Below, one piece after another: positions 6,761 to 13,340 of a stretch of 55,860 bases of DNA. Location: assembly GCA_945905925.1 (NCBI GenBank), contig CAMDQN010000026.1:1-55860 (forward strand). The letters run 5' to 3'. A program made the translations under genes and the position numbers. Under the pieces are notes generated by a model that did no database searches, was not told the DNA's origin, and saw nothing but the letters and a program-made list of their open reading frames with translations. This stretch comes from Singulisphaera sp. GP187 (GTDB lineage: Bacteria > Planctomycetota > Planctomycetia > Gemmatales > Gemmataceae). Each line of letters starts with the position of its first letter. Within the stretch, counting starts at the first letter, position 1.

Positions 6761-6967
6761 TTATTCCGCCTTCCCCAAATTTGTGCATATGAACAAAACG
6801 GGTGGGGCTTTCGTCACATCGAGCGTGGCGGGTTCGCTTTCGAGTAGCCGCGCGGCCCACTGCCTTACGGCCGCGTCCTCGTCTCGTGTGAGTTCCAAAA
6901 TCAACGCGCCAAGTAACTCCGCGGGTTGCGTATCCCGCGACGTAAGCGGCGTTGATTCGTTACGCAC
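6761..6967 (-). CDS. Small unknown element protein (68 aa) with palindrome in its 3' end
   Basis: A 68-residue frame from a GTG start that overlaps the TAA of the upstream HTH gene by 8 bases (GTGCGTAA), indicating coupling. The body is helical (LLGALILELTRDEDAAVRQWAARLLESEP). The last dozen codons are encoded by palindrome copy 5, so the C terminus is probably not conserved in function. No family recognised. Confidence 0.5.
   Translation of the reverse strand: MRNESTPLTSRDTQPAELLGALILELTRDEDAAVRQWAARLLESEPATLDVTKAPPVLFICTNLGKAE
6779..6798. repeat. Element palindrome, copy 5
   Basis: ATTTGTGCATATGAACAAAA differs from the consensus at the left edge and by C to A in the right arm. It lies within the last codons of the 68-aa gene. 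Confidence 0.8.
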
Positions 6968-7193
6968 GCGGGGCTTCCTTCTCGTCGTTGAGTTCGCTGA
7001 TAAAGCGGTCGATTTCGGCGTGCGACACGAACAGCCGCTTCCCGATCTTTACCAGCTTCAATTTCGCAACGGTGCCGTCAGGCTTCGGGGTTCCTTTCAC
7101 GGCAAACCGCCGGAATGCCGCGGGGTTAATGCTCGCGGTCATCGGGTTTTCCCGCATAGCCTTCGCGATGGGTTGCAGAACTTCGCGGTTCAT
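6960..7193 (-). CDS. Excisionase/DUF1580-like small HTH protein
   Basis: From the ATG at 7193 (GAGGG ribosome site upstream) the product has 77 residues. The pattern NPAAFRRFAVKGTP, KLKLVKIGKRLFVSHAEIDRFISEL is that of small MerR/AlpA-type proteins, close to DUF1580 of planctomycetes: a helix, a short basic loop, a beta hairpin with a VGKRLFVS-like strand, then an EIDRF helix. Such proteins act as recombination directionality factors or local regulators. It is the first gene of the early-type operon, with about 400 bp of noncoding DNA upstream including a 17-bp palindrome at 7312-7328. A longer frame to 7304 exists but lacks supporting features. Confidence 0.6.
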   Translation of the reverse strand: MNREVLQPIAKAMRENPMTASINPAAFRRFAVKGTPKPDGTVAKLKLVKIGKRLFVSHAEIDRFISELNDEKEAPRA

Positions 7194-7311
7194 CTTCCGC
7201 CCTCGTTGTTGTCGTTGGCGATGGGTGTTAAATTCGCCACAACCACGATATGCGGAAATGTGAGGTGTTGATATGAGCGTTGCCAAATTATTGACGTAAC
7301 CCATTGGTATA

Positions 7312-7328
7312 TGATAGGTTACCTATCA
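7312..7328. promoter_or_regulatory. Operator-like palindrome upstream of the HTH gene
   Basis: TGATAGGT and ACCTATCA are perfect 8-bp arms around a single T. It lies about 120 bp before the ATG of the small HTH gene, a typical place for self-regulation. Its sequence is unrelated to the six-copy palindrome. Confidence 0.55.
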
Positions 7329-7563
7329 GGTACACAACGGGATAGGCTCGCCCGAAACGGCCATATTGCGATTGCCTCAATTCGTTATGCGGACAGGGTT
7401 TATGTATTTGACGTGAGCCGACAGGTTATGAGCGGTTGCGAACGGGTCAGGATCGGCAATCTACATATCGCAGAGTTGAGGCATTTTTGAGCGGTCAAGA
7501 TTTGTTGAGCGATACCCATAATTAGACACTTGGTTAGGTTCGTTCAGTATTCGGAAGCGACAA

Positions 7564-7587
7564 CGCCCCGGGGTTTATTCCGGGGCG
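7564..7587 (-). terminator. GC hairpin downstream of the recombinase
   Basis: CGCCCCGG (7564-7571) and CCGGGGCG (7580-7587) are perfect 8-bp arms with an 8-nt loop, about 40 nt after the recombinase stop. There is no clear T-run, so it may be a weak terminator or an mRNA 3'-end stabiliser. Confidence 0.5.
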
Positions 7588-7602
7588 CGTATAGCTCGGG
7601 GC

Positions 7603-7622
7603 TTCTGTGCATATGCACAAAA
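7603..7622. repeat. Element palindrome, copy 6
   Basis: TTCTGTGCATATGCACAAAA has one mismatch to the consensus and begins directly after the TGA stop of the recombinase (7625-7623), the same arrangement as at the terminase gene. Confidence 0.88.
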
Positions 7623-9320
7623 TCATTTGCGGGCGGCGTCCAACTTGGCGAGTGCTTTCGTTATCCCCTTCTCAAGTTTCGCCGCTTGTGTGCGGTCGGA
7701 AAAGTCGAGTTCCGGCAACGTCGCGCTCCCGAAAGACGCAACGGACCAATCCCCCTTGCGACCGCGGCGCGCGGGCCGGTAGTCAATGAGGTAATCCCGG
7801 GTCGCGCCCCCCGCGAACCGGATTTGCACCGCGGCCGAACGGCCCGACGAACGCGGCACGGTCAACACCCACACGGCTTCTATCGTGTCCCTGAGGAGTT
7901 GCCGAAGCCGCAACCGGGTCGGTTCGTCGCTCGCCGCGTCAATGAGCGTCCGGGCTTCGGAAAGGGCCGCGGCCTTCGGGTGTTTCTCTGTTACGCGGGC
8001 TTCGGCCAGTTTGCGCGAGAGGGCCGCGTGCGCCGCTTCCTTCTCGCGAAGCCGTTTGAGAACCGCGGGGGAATCCCCGTTCTCTTCTAGGTCGGTAGTT
8101 AGCGCGTCCATCGACAACTTGACGCGGGCGAGGTCCGCCGCGAGTGTGGCCGATTCGCCTTCCGGTTCACTCCCCAACACGTCCGCGGGGTTGATTTCTT
8201 GCAACCGGGAAAGAACCGCGGCTTCAAACACGTCGAGAGGGAAACTGATACTCTTCCCGCGGCCTTCCATGCTGCCCGCGGGCACAATTACGCGGCGCTT
8301 CTGACGGTTCTTACCGGTGCCGCGGGACTGATTCGCAACGAGCATCTTTTCGCCCGTCGCCGCGCTCATCAGTAACCCCGAGAAGAGCGCAACGGCCTTC
8401 TGCCCGATCCGCCCCGGCTTGCCCTTGCGCGTGCCGATGGCGACTTGCGCACGGTCCCAAGTGTCGGCATCGACAACCGCGGGGTAATAGCCCGGGATCG
8501 GCTCGCCGTTCGGCTCGTCGTCTTTCATCGGCTGATACTCGCCCAGAACGCTACGGCCGGTCAGAATCTTATGAACGTATGCCTTGCTCCACGCTTCCGC
8601 GCGGCCCCACGGCTTCACCCCTTTGTCGGCCAAGTCTCGCACGATAAGCGACAGCCCGTAACCCGCGGTCGCGAGCCTGAACATTTCGCGGACTAGCTTT
8701 GCACGCGCCGGTACGAGGTGAACTTTTCCGCCCATGACCTTCGCGCGGCCGTTGGGCATCTTCGCGATGTGCGAGCCGCGAACTTCCAACCACCCGGGAA
8801 GCCGCGTTGTCACGCGCTCGCCGGTGTCCCGGGCTTGCCGCTGCCGTTCTCCCCACACCGCGGACATGCGCGTTGCTTTCGTCTTGCTCTCGTCGTGCCC
8901 TCGCGCTTGGCTCATCTGGCCGCGGAAGAGGGAGAACAGGTCGGAGTCTTCGGTGAGTTCGATTTCGTCGGGGGCGAGTTGCACCACGCGCACGCCGGAC
9001 AGGAGAAGCCCCGTCAGGACGTTCACCCCGACAACCGGCTTCTCGCGGGAAAGGCGGTCCATGTTCTCGATTAGTAACACCGAGTCGCGCGGGATGTGCC
9101 CCTGTTCGACCGCATCGAGAAACCGCCGGAGCATCCCCGATTCGCGGTGCTTGCCCCGGAACCCGGACGTGCCCCGATCTTCGTAGGTCGTTTGCGTGTC
9201 GAGTGTGGCCTTGTTCCGCTCGCACCAAGCGCGGGCGAGCGCGGTCTGTCGGCGGATGGAATCGCCGTCGGATTGCTGAGGGGATGAGTAGCGGTTGTAA
9301 CTGTAAGCGATGCGCGCCAT
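7623..9320 (-). CDS. Large serine recombinase (integrase)
   Basis: From the ATG at 9320 the product has 565 residues (a start at 9359 is also open). Near the N terminus, YSYNRYSSPQQSDGDSIRRQ carries the catalytic serine and the SIxxQ motif of the resolvase/invertase catalytic domain; DRLSRE follows near residue 95. Then come the recombinase domain (YVHKILTGRSVLGEYQP, GYYPAVVDADTWDRAQ) and a long coiled-coil-bearing C-terminal part (about residues 390-470). The usual zinc-ribbon cysteines between these are not evident. Such enzymes integrate DNA at short attB sites and need a small directionality factor to excise. The gene starts close to attR, so in the integrated state the nearest upstream promoter may be that of the host isomerase gene. 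Confidence 0.93.
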   Translation of the reverse strand: MARIAYSYNRYSSPQQSDGDSIRRQTALARAWCERNKATLDTQTTYEDRGTSGFRGKHRESGMLRRFLDAVEQGHIPRDSVLLIENMDRLSREKPVVGVNVLTGLLLSGVRVVQLAPDEIELTEDSDLFSLFRGQMSQARGHDESKTKATRMSAVWGERQRQARDTGERVTTRLPGWLEVRGSHIAKMPNGRAKVMGGKVHLVPARAKLVREMFRLATAGYGLSLIVRDLADKGVKPWGRAEAWSKAYVHKILTGRSVLGEYQPMKDDEPNGEPIPGYYPAVVDADTWDRAQVAIGTRKGKPGRIGQKAVALFSGLLMSAATGEKMLVANQSRGTGKNRQKRRVIVPAGSMEGRGKSISFPLDVFEAAVLSRLQEINPADVLGSEPEGESATLAADLARVKLSMDALTTDLEENGDSPAVLKRLREKEAAHAALSRKLAEARVTEKHPKAAALSEARTLIDAASDEPTRLRLRQLLRDTIEAVWVLTVPRSSGRSAAVQIRFAGGATRDYLIDYRPARRGRKGDWSVASFGSATLPELDFSDRTQAAKLEKGITKALAKLDAARK

Positions 9321-9378
9321 GTTCCGGGTTCCGTCGAGTTCGGGAACCCAATTAGACACCCAAAACGTCTACCTGTCA

Positions 9379-9384
9379 ATCATG
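9379..9384. other. attR core (ATCATG) at right element end
   Basis: The hexamer repeats that at 490-495. Rejoining host sequence across it gives ACATCATGATGT, a 12-bp perfect palindrome, in the inferred empty attB site. Element-side AAACGT at 9363-9368 is the inverted partner of the left-end ACGTTT. Confidence 0.75.
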
Positions 9385-10082
9385 ATGTTGCCGGTGTCGA
9401 AGTGGACCCGTACGCGGTCGCTCTTGAACGAGTCCACGAAGTCGTTCATCTCACCAGGAGTCATCAGGTAGCCGTTGAAGAAGATGTTCTCGATGTTGAG
9501 GTACACCTTCAGTTTCTCGGCCGCCGGGATCAGCTTGCGGATCGCTTCCTTCGCGCGCTTGTCGCACACGTCGTTCGGCACCGGTTCGTGATCGGTGCGC
9601 CACGGGATGTGAACCGCGCCCGGCACGACCAGCACGTTCTCAGTGCCCAACTCCGCGGCGCACTCCGCGATTTTTCCGGCCAACTCCAAGCCGCGAGCGC
9701 GCTTGGCTGCGTCGTTGCTCGTGAGCGGGTACGGCCAGAACAGGAACGAACACATGCCGCTGATCGCGATGCCGATCTTCTCCGCGGTGCGCCTTATTTG
9801 TGCGAACTCCTTCGGGCCGGACTTCGGCGACAGGTCGCTGTCGAGGTCGTAGTTGAGTTCGATGCCGTCGAAGCCCGCGTCCTTCGCGAGCCGCAGGCAC
9901 TGTTCGAGTGTCATCTTCTCCGGGTACGGGAACGCCCAGAGGTTGATCGACTTCTTGAACGCGTACTTCTTGCGTGGCACCGGCTTGTCGCCGGGTTTGG
10001 GCTGAGCCGAGACGGTCGAACCGCCGAGCAACGCGGCGGAAGTGGCGAGAAGTTCGCGGCGGTCGGGATACGGACCGGACAT
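9379..10082 (-). pseudogene. 5' fragment of Tat-exported sugar phosphate isomerase/epimerase
   Basis: From the ATG at 10082 the fragment has a Tat-type signal (DRRELLATSAALLGG, then AxA-like TVSAQP) and the first two-thirds of a TIM barrel: INLWAFPY, GFDGIELNYD, metal-ligand-like ELNYD and NIENIFFNGYL, HFDTGN. This matches xylose-isomerase-like/hydroxypyruvate-isomerase-like proteins common in planctomycetes. The frame runs across attR and stops 8 codons later (TAG at 9369). Joined to 210-494 it gives 327 residues without a gap. An intact promoter region remains upstream and could now read into the recombinase gene. Confidence 0.9.
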
Positions 10083-10156
10083 AGCGTGGAACTCCGAGTG
10101 AATAGAGGAAGGTTCCACGCCATCATCCGCGCTGCGCACCGGTTTGCAACAGGTTG

Positions 10157-10250
10157 GGTCTTTCAAAGTAGGAGGCACATGCCGTATTCCGTCGCTTCAC
10201 GCAGAGGAGAAGCGACGGCACATGGCATGTGCCTCCTACTTTGAAAGACC
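10157..10250. repeat. 94-nt inverted repeat with 27-bp perfect arms
   Basis: Outer arms at 10157-10183 and 10224-10250 are perfect 27-mers; inner arms CCGTCGCTTC (10189-10198) and GAAGCGACGG (10209-10218) extend the hairpin. It begins 4 nt after the stop of the cyclase/SGNH gene. The CTACTTTGAA end recurs in the repeat at 12010-12105. Confidence 0.85.
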
Positions 10251-10254
10251 GCGA

Positions 10255-11913
10255 TCACTTGAACTTCTTCAGCATCTGCTCCGCGACGAACTGGTGGCCG
10301 GTGTCGTTGAAGTGGTTGCCGTCGTAGGTCAAGAAACCGCTACCCTTGTTGTCGGGATTGTTCTTCTTCCAATAATCGATGAACGCTTTGCGGAGATCGT
10401 TCAGCGGCACGTTCTTGGCCTTCGCGATGTCTCGCGCGACTGCCGCGAACTCGTCCAGCTTCGGGTCGTCCTTGTTGGTGCCGTCGTGCTTCTCGCCCAC
10501 ACTCGTGAGCGAGCACAAGATGACCTGAATCTTTTCCTTCTGGAGCTTATCGATCAGCTCCTCCAACCCGGTCTTGAAGGTGGCTTTCGGGATGCGGCGT
10601 GCGTCGTTGCAGCCGATCTGAATGACCACAATGGTCGGCTTTTTCGCGATCACGTCCTTCTCGACGCGCTTGAGCAGGTCCGGCACCGTGTGCCCGCCGG
10701 TCGCGACCCAGTCCACCTCGATGCCCTTGTCCTTGTGCTTCTCCTGGAGTGATTCGCGCGCGATGCGGACGTACCCCTTTTTGACGTGCTCCTTCGGCGC
10801 CTCCTTACCCGCGAGTTCGGTCAGCGAGTCGCCGAAGAAAATGATCTTGTCGCCCTTCTTCAGTTCGACCTGACGCGCGGCCACGTCGTCATCCGCCGCG
10901 CGAGCCGCGGTCGGCAGCATTTGCATGAGGCCGAGTGCGGCCCACGCGGTGCCCCAGTGGACGCTTGTGTCGCGAACTAGGTCCGGCCTCGTGTTGAAGG
11001 TTTCGCGACTCCGCGAAGTCCACGACCCGTCGGGCTTTTGCAGCGCGAGCAGGTACTTCGACGCGCGGCGCACGGCCGAGTCAGTCGCGCCAACGCCCAT
11101 CACGCCGAACGCGTACAGGCACTCGCCGGTCGTGTGCGGATAGCTGGCGCCGCCGCGCACGTAGCCCCAGCCACCATCGGGGTTCTGTTGGTCGCGGAGT
11201 TCCTTCAGGTACTCGCGCGCCCGTTCCGGCGTGTCGTATTCCTTTGCGATCAGCACGCGAAGCCCGAGCCAGTCGAGCCGCGTTCCCGGCTTCGCGGTCT
11301 TGAGGAACGCCAACCCTTTGTCGCGCTCGGCCGCGAACGCCTTCCGCGTCGCGTCGGGGAGTTTGTCGCCGAGGCGTTCCAGCGACTTCAGCGCCAGGAG
11401 CGTCCACATGGTATCGACCTCATCGGCCTCGCGCGGTGCGTTGGCGAGTTTGATTTGCCGCCCTTCGCGCCACGAGCCGTCTTCCTTCTGCCGCTTTGCG
11501 AACATCGTCTCGAAGAACGGGTACGCCTTGAGCGCGTCGTCGCGGGGCGCGGCGCTGTTCTGTGCGAGCGTCATGAACACAGAGGTCAGGTGGAACCCGC
11601 CGGTGCGTTCGCCCTTGTTCTCGTCGGTGGTGCAGAACTTGAACGCCCAAGCGGTGAGGTCATCGAGCTTGGCTGCATCGACCGCAAGCTCGCGAGCCTT
11701 CGCATCGGTAAGCGCCCAGATGGCGAACGGGACTTGATGACAGGTAACGCACTTCCGTTCGGTACGCCAACCCGCGGAACTCTTCTCCAGGTACGGCAGT
11801 GCGCGTTCGACCGCGGCGCGAACCTGCTGCGGGGAAACCTCGGCGCTGTGTGGTGCCGGTGCGAGTTCCGCCGTGGGAAGCGCAGTGGCGAGAAGGAACG
11901 GAAGTGTGTACAT
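10255..11913 (-). CDS. Cyclase-toroid plus SGNH hydrolase fusion with CxxCH motif
   Basis: The product has 552 residues from the ATG at 11913, with a short signal-like N terminus (LPFLLATALPTAELAPA). Residues about 30-350 form a terpene-cyclase/prenyltransferase-like alpha-alpha toroid with repeats such as QNPDGGWGYV and QKPDGSWTSR, and contain KCVTCHQV, a haem-type CxxCH. Residues about 365-552 are an SGNH hydrolase: FFGDSLTE (nucleophile Ser), IGCNDAR (Asn) and DGNHFN (Asp/His). The first part alone resembles planctomycete secreted cyclase-like proteins; the fusion suggests an exported esterase acting on a bound substrate. Frames extending to 12486 lack meaning and were rejected. Last gene of the leftward series, followed by a hairpin. 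Confidence 0.8.
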   Translation of the reverse strand: MYTLPFLLATALPTAELAPAPHSAEVSPQQVRAAVERALPYLEKSSAGWRTERKCVTCHQVPFAIWALTDAKARELAVDAAKLDDLTAWAFKFCTTDENKGERTGGFHLTSVFMTLAQNSAAPRDDALKAYPFFETMFAKRQKEDGSWREGRQIKLANAPREADEVDTMWTLLALKSLERLGDKLPDATRKAFAAERDKGLAFLKTAKPGTRLDWLGLRVLIAKEYDTPERAREYLKELRDQQNPDGGWGYVRGGASYPHTTGECLYAFGVMGVGATDSAVRRASKYLLALQKPDGSWTSRSRETFNTRPDLVRDTSVHWGTAWAALGLMQMLPTAARAADDDVAARQVELKKGDKIIFFGDSLTELAGKEAPKEHVKKGYVRIARESLQEKHKDKGIEVDWVATGGHTVPDLLKRVEKDVIAKKPTIVVIQIGCNDARRIPKATFKTGLEELIDKLQKEKIQVILCSLTSVGEKHDGTNKDDPKLDEFAAVARDIAKAKNVPLNDLRKAFIDYWKKNNPDNKGSGFLTYDGNHFNDTGHQFVAEQMLKKFK

Positions 11914-12009
11914 CGCGCGATACCGGGTGGAGAGGGTTCTGGCTGGTGTTTCTATTAAACTCCCGCGCGCGACCCTCCGCCACTGGTTTTCCCCACCAGA
12001 GGAGTAGGC

Positions 12010-12099
12010 AGTAGGCACACTCCGTGTGCCGTCGCTTCGCAACTCAACACCGCATCGCGGTTCGGGATGCACAGGCAACGGCACACGGGGGTGCCTGCT
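12010..12099. repeat. Imperfect inverted repeat related to the one at 10157
   Basis: Arms at 12010-12032 and 12078-12099 are complementary with a few differences. Both this and the 10157-10250 repeat show a TAGG-x-GGCACA/GTGCC core, GTCGCTTC near the loop and CTACTTTGAA next to a minus-strand stop codon, so they are copies of one dispersed host repeat. Confidence 0.7.
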
Positions 12100-12107
12100 A
12101 CTTTGAA

Positions 12108-13175
12108 CTAGACCGTGATGACGCCGACGGGGATTTCGACAGCGTCGCGCGGCACGTGCTTCCCGCCGCGCGCGATCGCGGCCAGCGAGAGGTTCACCAG
12201 GAGTTGTTCTTGAGTCCGGCCGATGGCGAGCAGCCCGTTCACGAGCGCGAGACTGTTCAGGTACGGGTTCGGATTCACTTCCAGAACATGAAACTTGCCA
12301 GCCGCGTCCATGCGCACGTCGATGCGGGCGTAGTCGCGGCACTGCAGCGCCCGGAACGACCGCTGCGCGATGACCGCGAGCCTGGCGTAGTCGTCCGCCG
12401 GAATCTCGACCGGTGCAACCAACGGCGCGGTCGCGTACTCGGCACTGTGCTCGTCCCACTTGGCCGCGAACGTGTACACGGCCCACTTACCCGGCCGGTT
12501 GTTCTTGAACGCGATCTCCGCCAGCGGCAACACCAGCGGCGGCGCGTTCGGCACGGCGTCCACCTCTTCGATGATGTTCACGTGGAACTCGCGCCCGGAC
12601 ACGAACCGCTCCACCAATACGGGAGGGCCGTAGGTCGCGAGAATGTACGTCACGCGATCTTCGAGCTGCTTCTGCGAGGTGACTACGCTGTTCTGATCGA
12701 TGCCGATGCTCGCGTCCTGGTACGCGGGCTTCACGATCGCGGGCCAAGGGCGGCGCCAGCGCGGCACCGGTAGCGCGTCGATGATCGCGTAATCCGGCGT
12801 CGGGATGCCGGTCGCAGCTAGGATGTGCTTGGTCCGGATCTTGTCGCGCCCAAGCACGAGAGAAGGCGACGGGCACCCCGTAAACGGCACGTTGAGCCAT
12901 TCGAGCAGCGCCGCGACGGAAACCTCGGTGCCGGTCTGCGTGGCGATCCCTTCAAACAGGTTGAACACCGCGTCCGGGCGGTTCTTCTTGAGCCGGTCGA
13001 GGAGCGGTTGTGGGTCGTAGTTGATGCCGAGTTTGGTGGTCTCGAACCCGGCGGCCTTCAGCACCTTAAATGTGTCGTTGACGGTATCGAGGACGTCGTG
13101 TTCGGAGCCGGCATCCGGGTGATCGATCGGAAGAACAGGCTCGTTGTAAAGGACGAGTACGGAAGGCGCGGTCAT
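12108..13175 (-). CDS. D-Ala-D-Ala-ligase-like ATP-grasp enzyme
   Basis: The product has 355 residues and the ATP-grasp layout of D-alanine-D-alanine ligases: an N-terminal Rossmann-like part with DAVFNLFEG, FTGCPSPSLVLGRDK, then the nucleotide lysine region WPAIVKPAYQDASIGI, VLVERFVSGREFHV, and the metal site DVRMDAAGKFHVLEVNPNP. Such enzymes form an amide bond with ATP between two amino acids or related molecules. A second paralog lies at 14062-15084, separated by an unknown gene, with an aminomutase further upstream. Pairing of two ligases outside a cell-wall cluster points to a small peptide product rather than peptidoglycan, but this is inference. Confidence 0.8.
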   Translation of the reverse strand: MTAPSVLVLYNEPVLPIDHPDAGSEHDVLDTVNDTFKVLKAAGFETTKLGINYDPQPLLDRLKKNRPDAVFNLFEGIATQTGTEVSVAALLEWLNVPFTGCPSPSLVLGRDKIRTKHILAATGIPTPDYAIIDALPVPRWRRPWPAIVKPAYQDASIGIDQNSVVTSQKQLEDRVTYILATYGPPVLVERFVSGREFHVNIIEEVDAVPNAPPLVLPLAEIAFKNNRPGKWAVYTFAAKWDEHSAEYATAPLVAPVEIPADDYARLAVIAQRSFRALQCRDYARIDVRMDAAGKFHVLEVNPNPYLNSLALVNGLLAIGRTQEQLLVNLSLAAIARGGKHVPRDAVEIPVGVITV

Positions 13176-13340
13176 GGTGCAGCTCGGGCGCGTCGTCCCA
13201 ACACGAGGTTGCCGGGAATGCGAAGGTTATCGTCCCGGTGGTGCGACCATCGGAGATGTTCTTGCGAATCTAACTGCGCCGTCTAGTGCGGACCAGGCGA
13301 AAAGCCGCACGAGCCGCACAACCGGCGCGCCGAACGCAAA

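Larger units (their letters stand above)
7194..7602. other. AT-richer control region of the element
   Basis: About 400 gene-free bases, richer in A and T than their surroundings, between the HTH gene and the recombinase stop. They hold the palindrome at 7312-7328, GCCTCAA (near 7374) and TTGAGGC (near 7480) as a distant inverted pair, and the GC hairpin at 7564-7587. This is the likely main promoter/operator region for the early-type genes; an origin is possible but not shown. Confidence 0.5.
490..9384. mobile_element. 8.9 kb integrative element, phage-satellite-like, with serine recombinase
   Basis: The element is bounded by ATCATG at 490-495 and at 9379-9384 and lies inside one host coding sequence that becomes intact when it is removed; the unit between matching points is 8,889 bp. 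It encodes a large serine recombinase at the right end, a small HTH protein, a ParB-like protein, a winged-helix protein, a P27 small terminase, two protease-type proteins and a zinc-ribbon membrane protein, all on the minus strand. I find no large terminase, portal, major capsid, tail or lysis gene, so it is not a complete prophage. A packaging-parasite (satellite) lifestyle or a reduced prophage both fit. Six copies of a 20-bp palindrome are confined to it. Confidence 0.88.

Noticed and set aside
743-7622. The six palindromes as ordinary rho-independent terminators
   Set aside because: They could fold as short hairpins, but have no following T-run, are near-identical to each other, and two lie inside coding frames. 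Shared sequence fits a protein-binding site better.
743-7622. The six repeats as a CRISPR array
   Set aside because: Spacing is irregular (about 0.75 to 2.3 kb) with whole genes between, and there are no cas genes.
490-9384. Element as a complete prophage or as an IS/transposon
   Set aside because: No large terminase, portal, capsid or tail genes, so not complete; a serine recombinase with att-like ends and no terminal inverted repeats or transposase argues against an IS.
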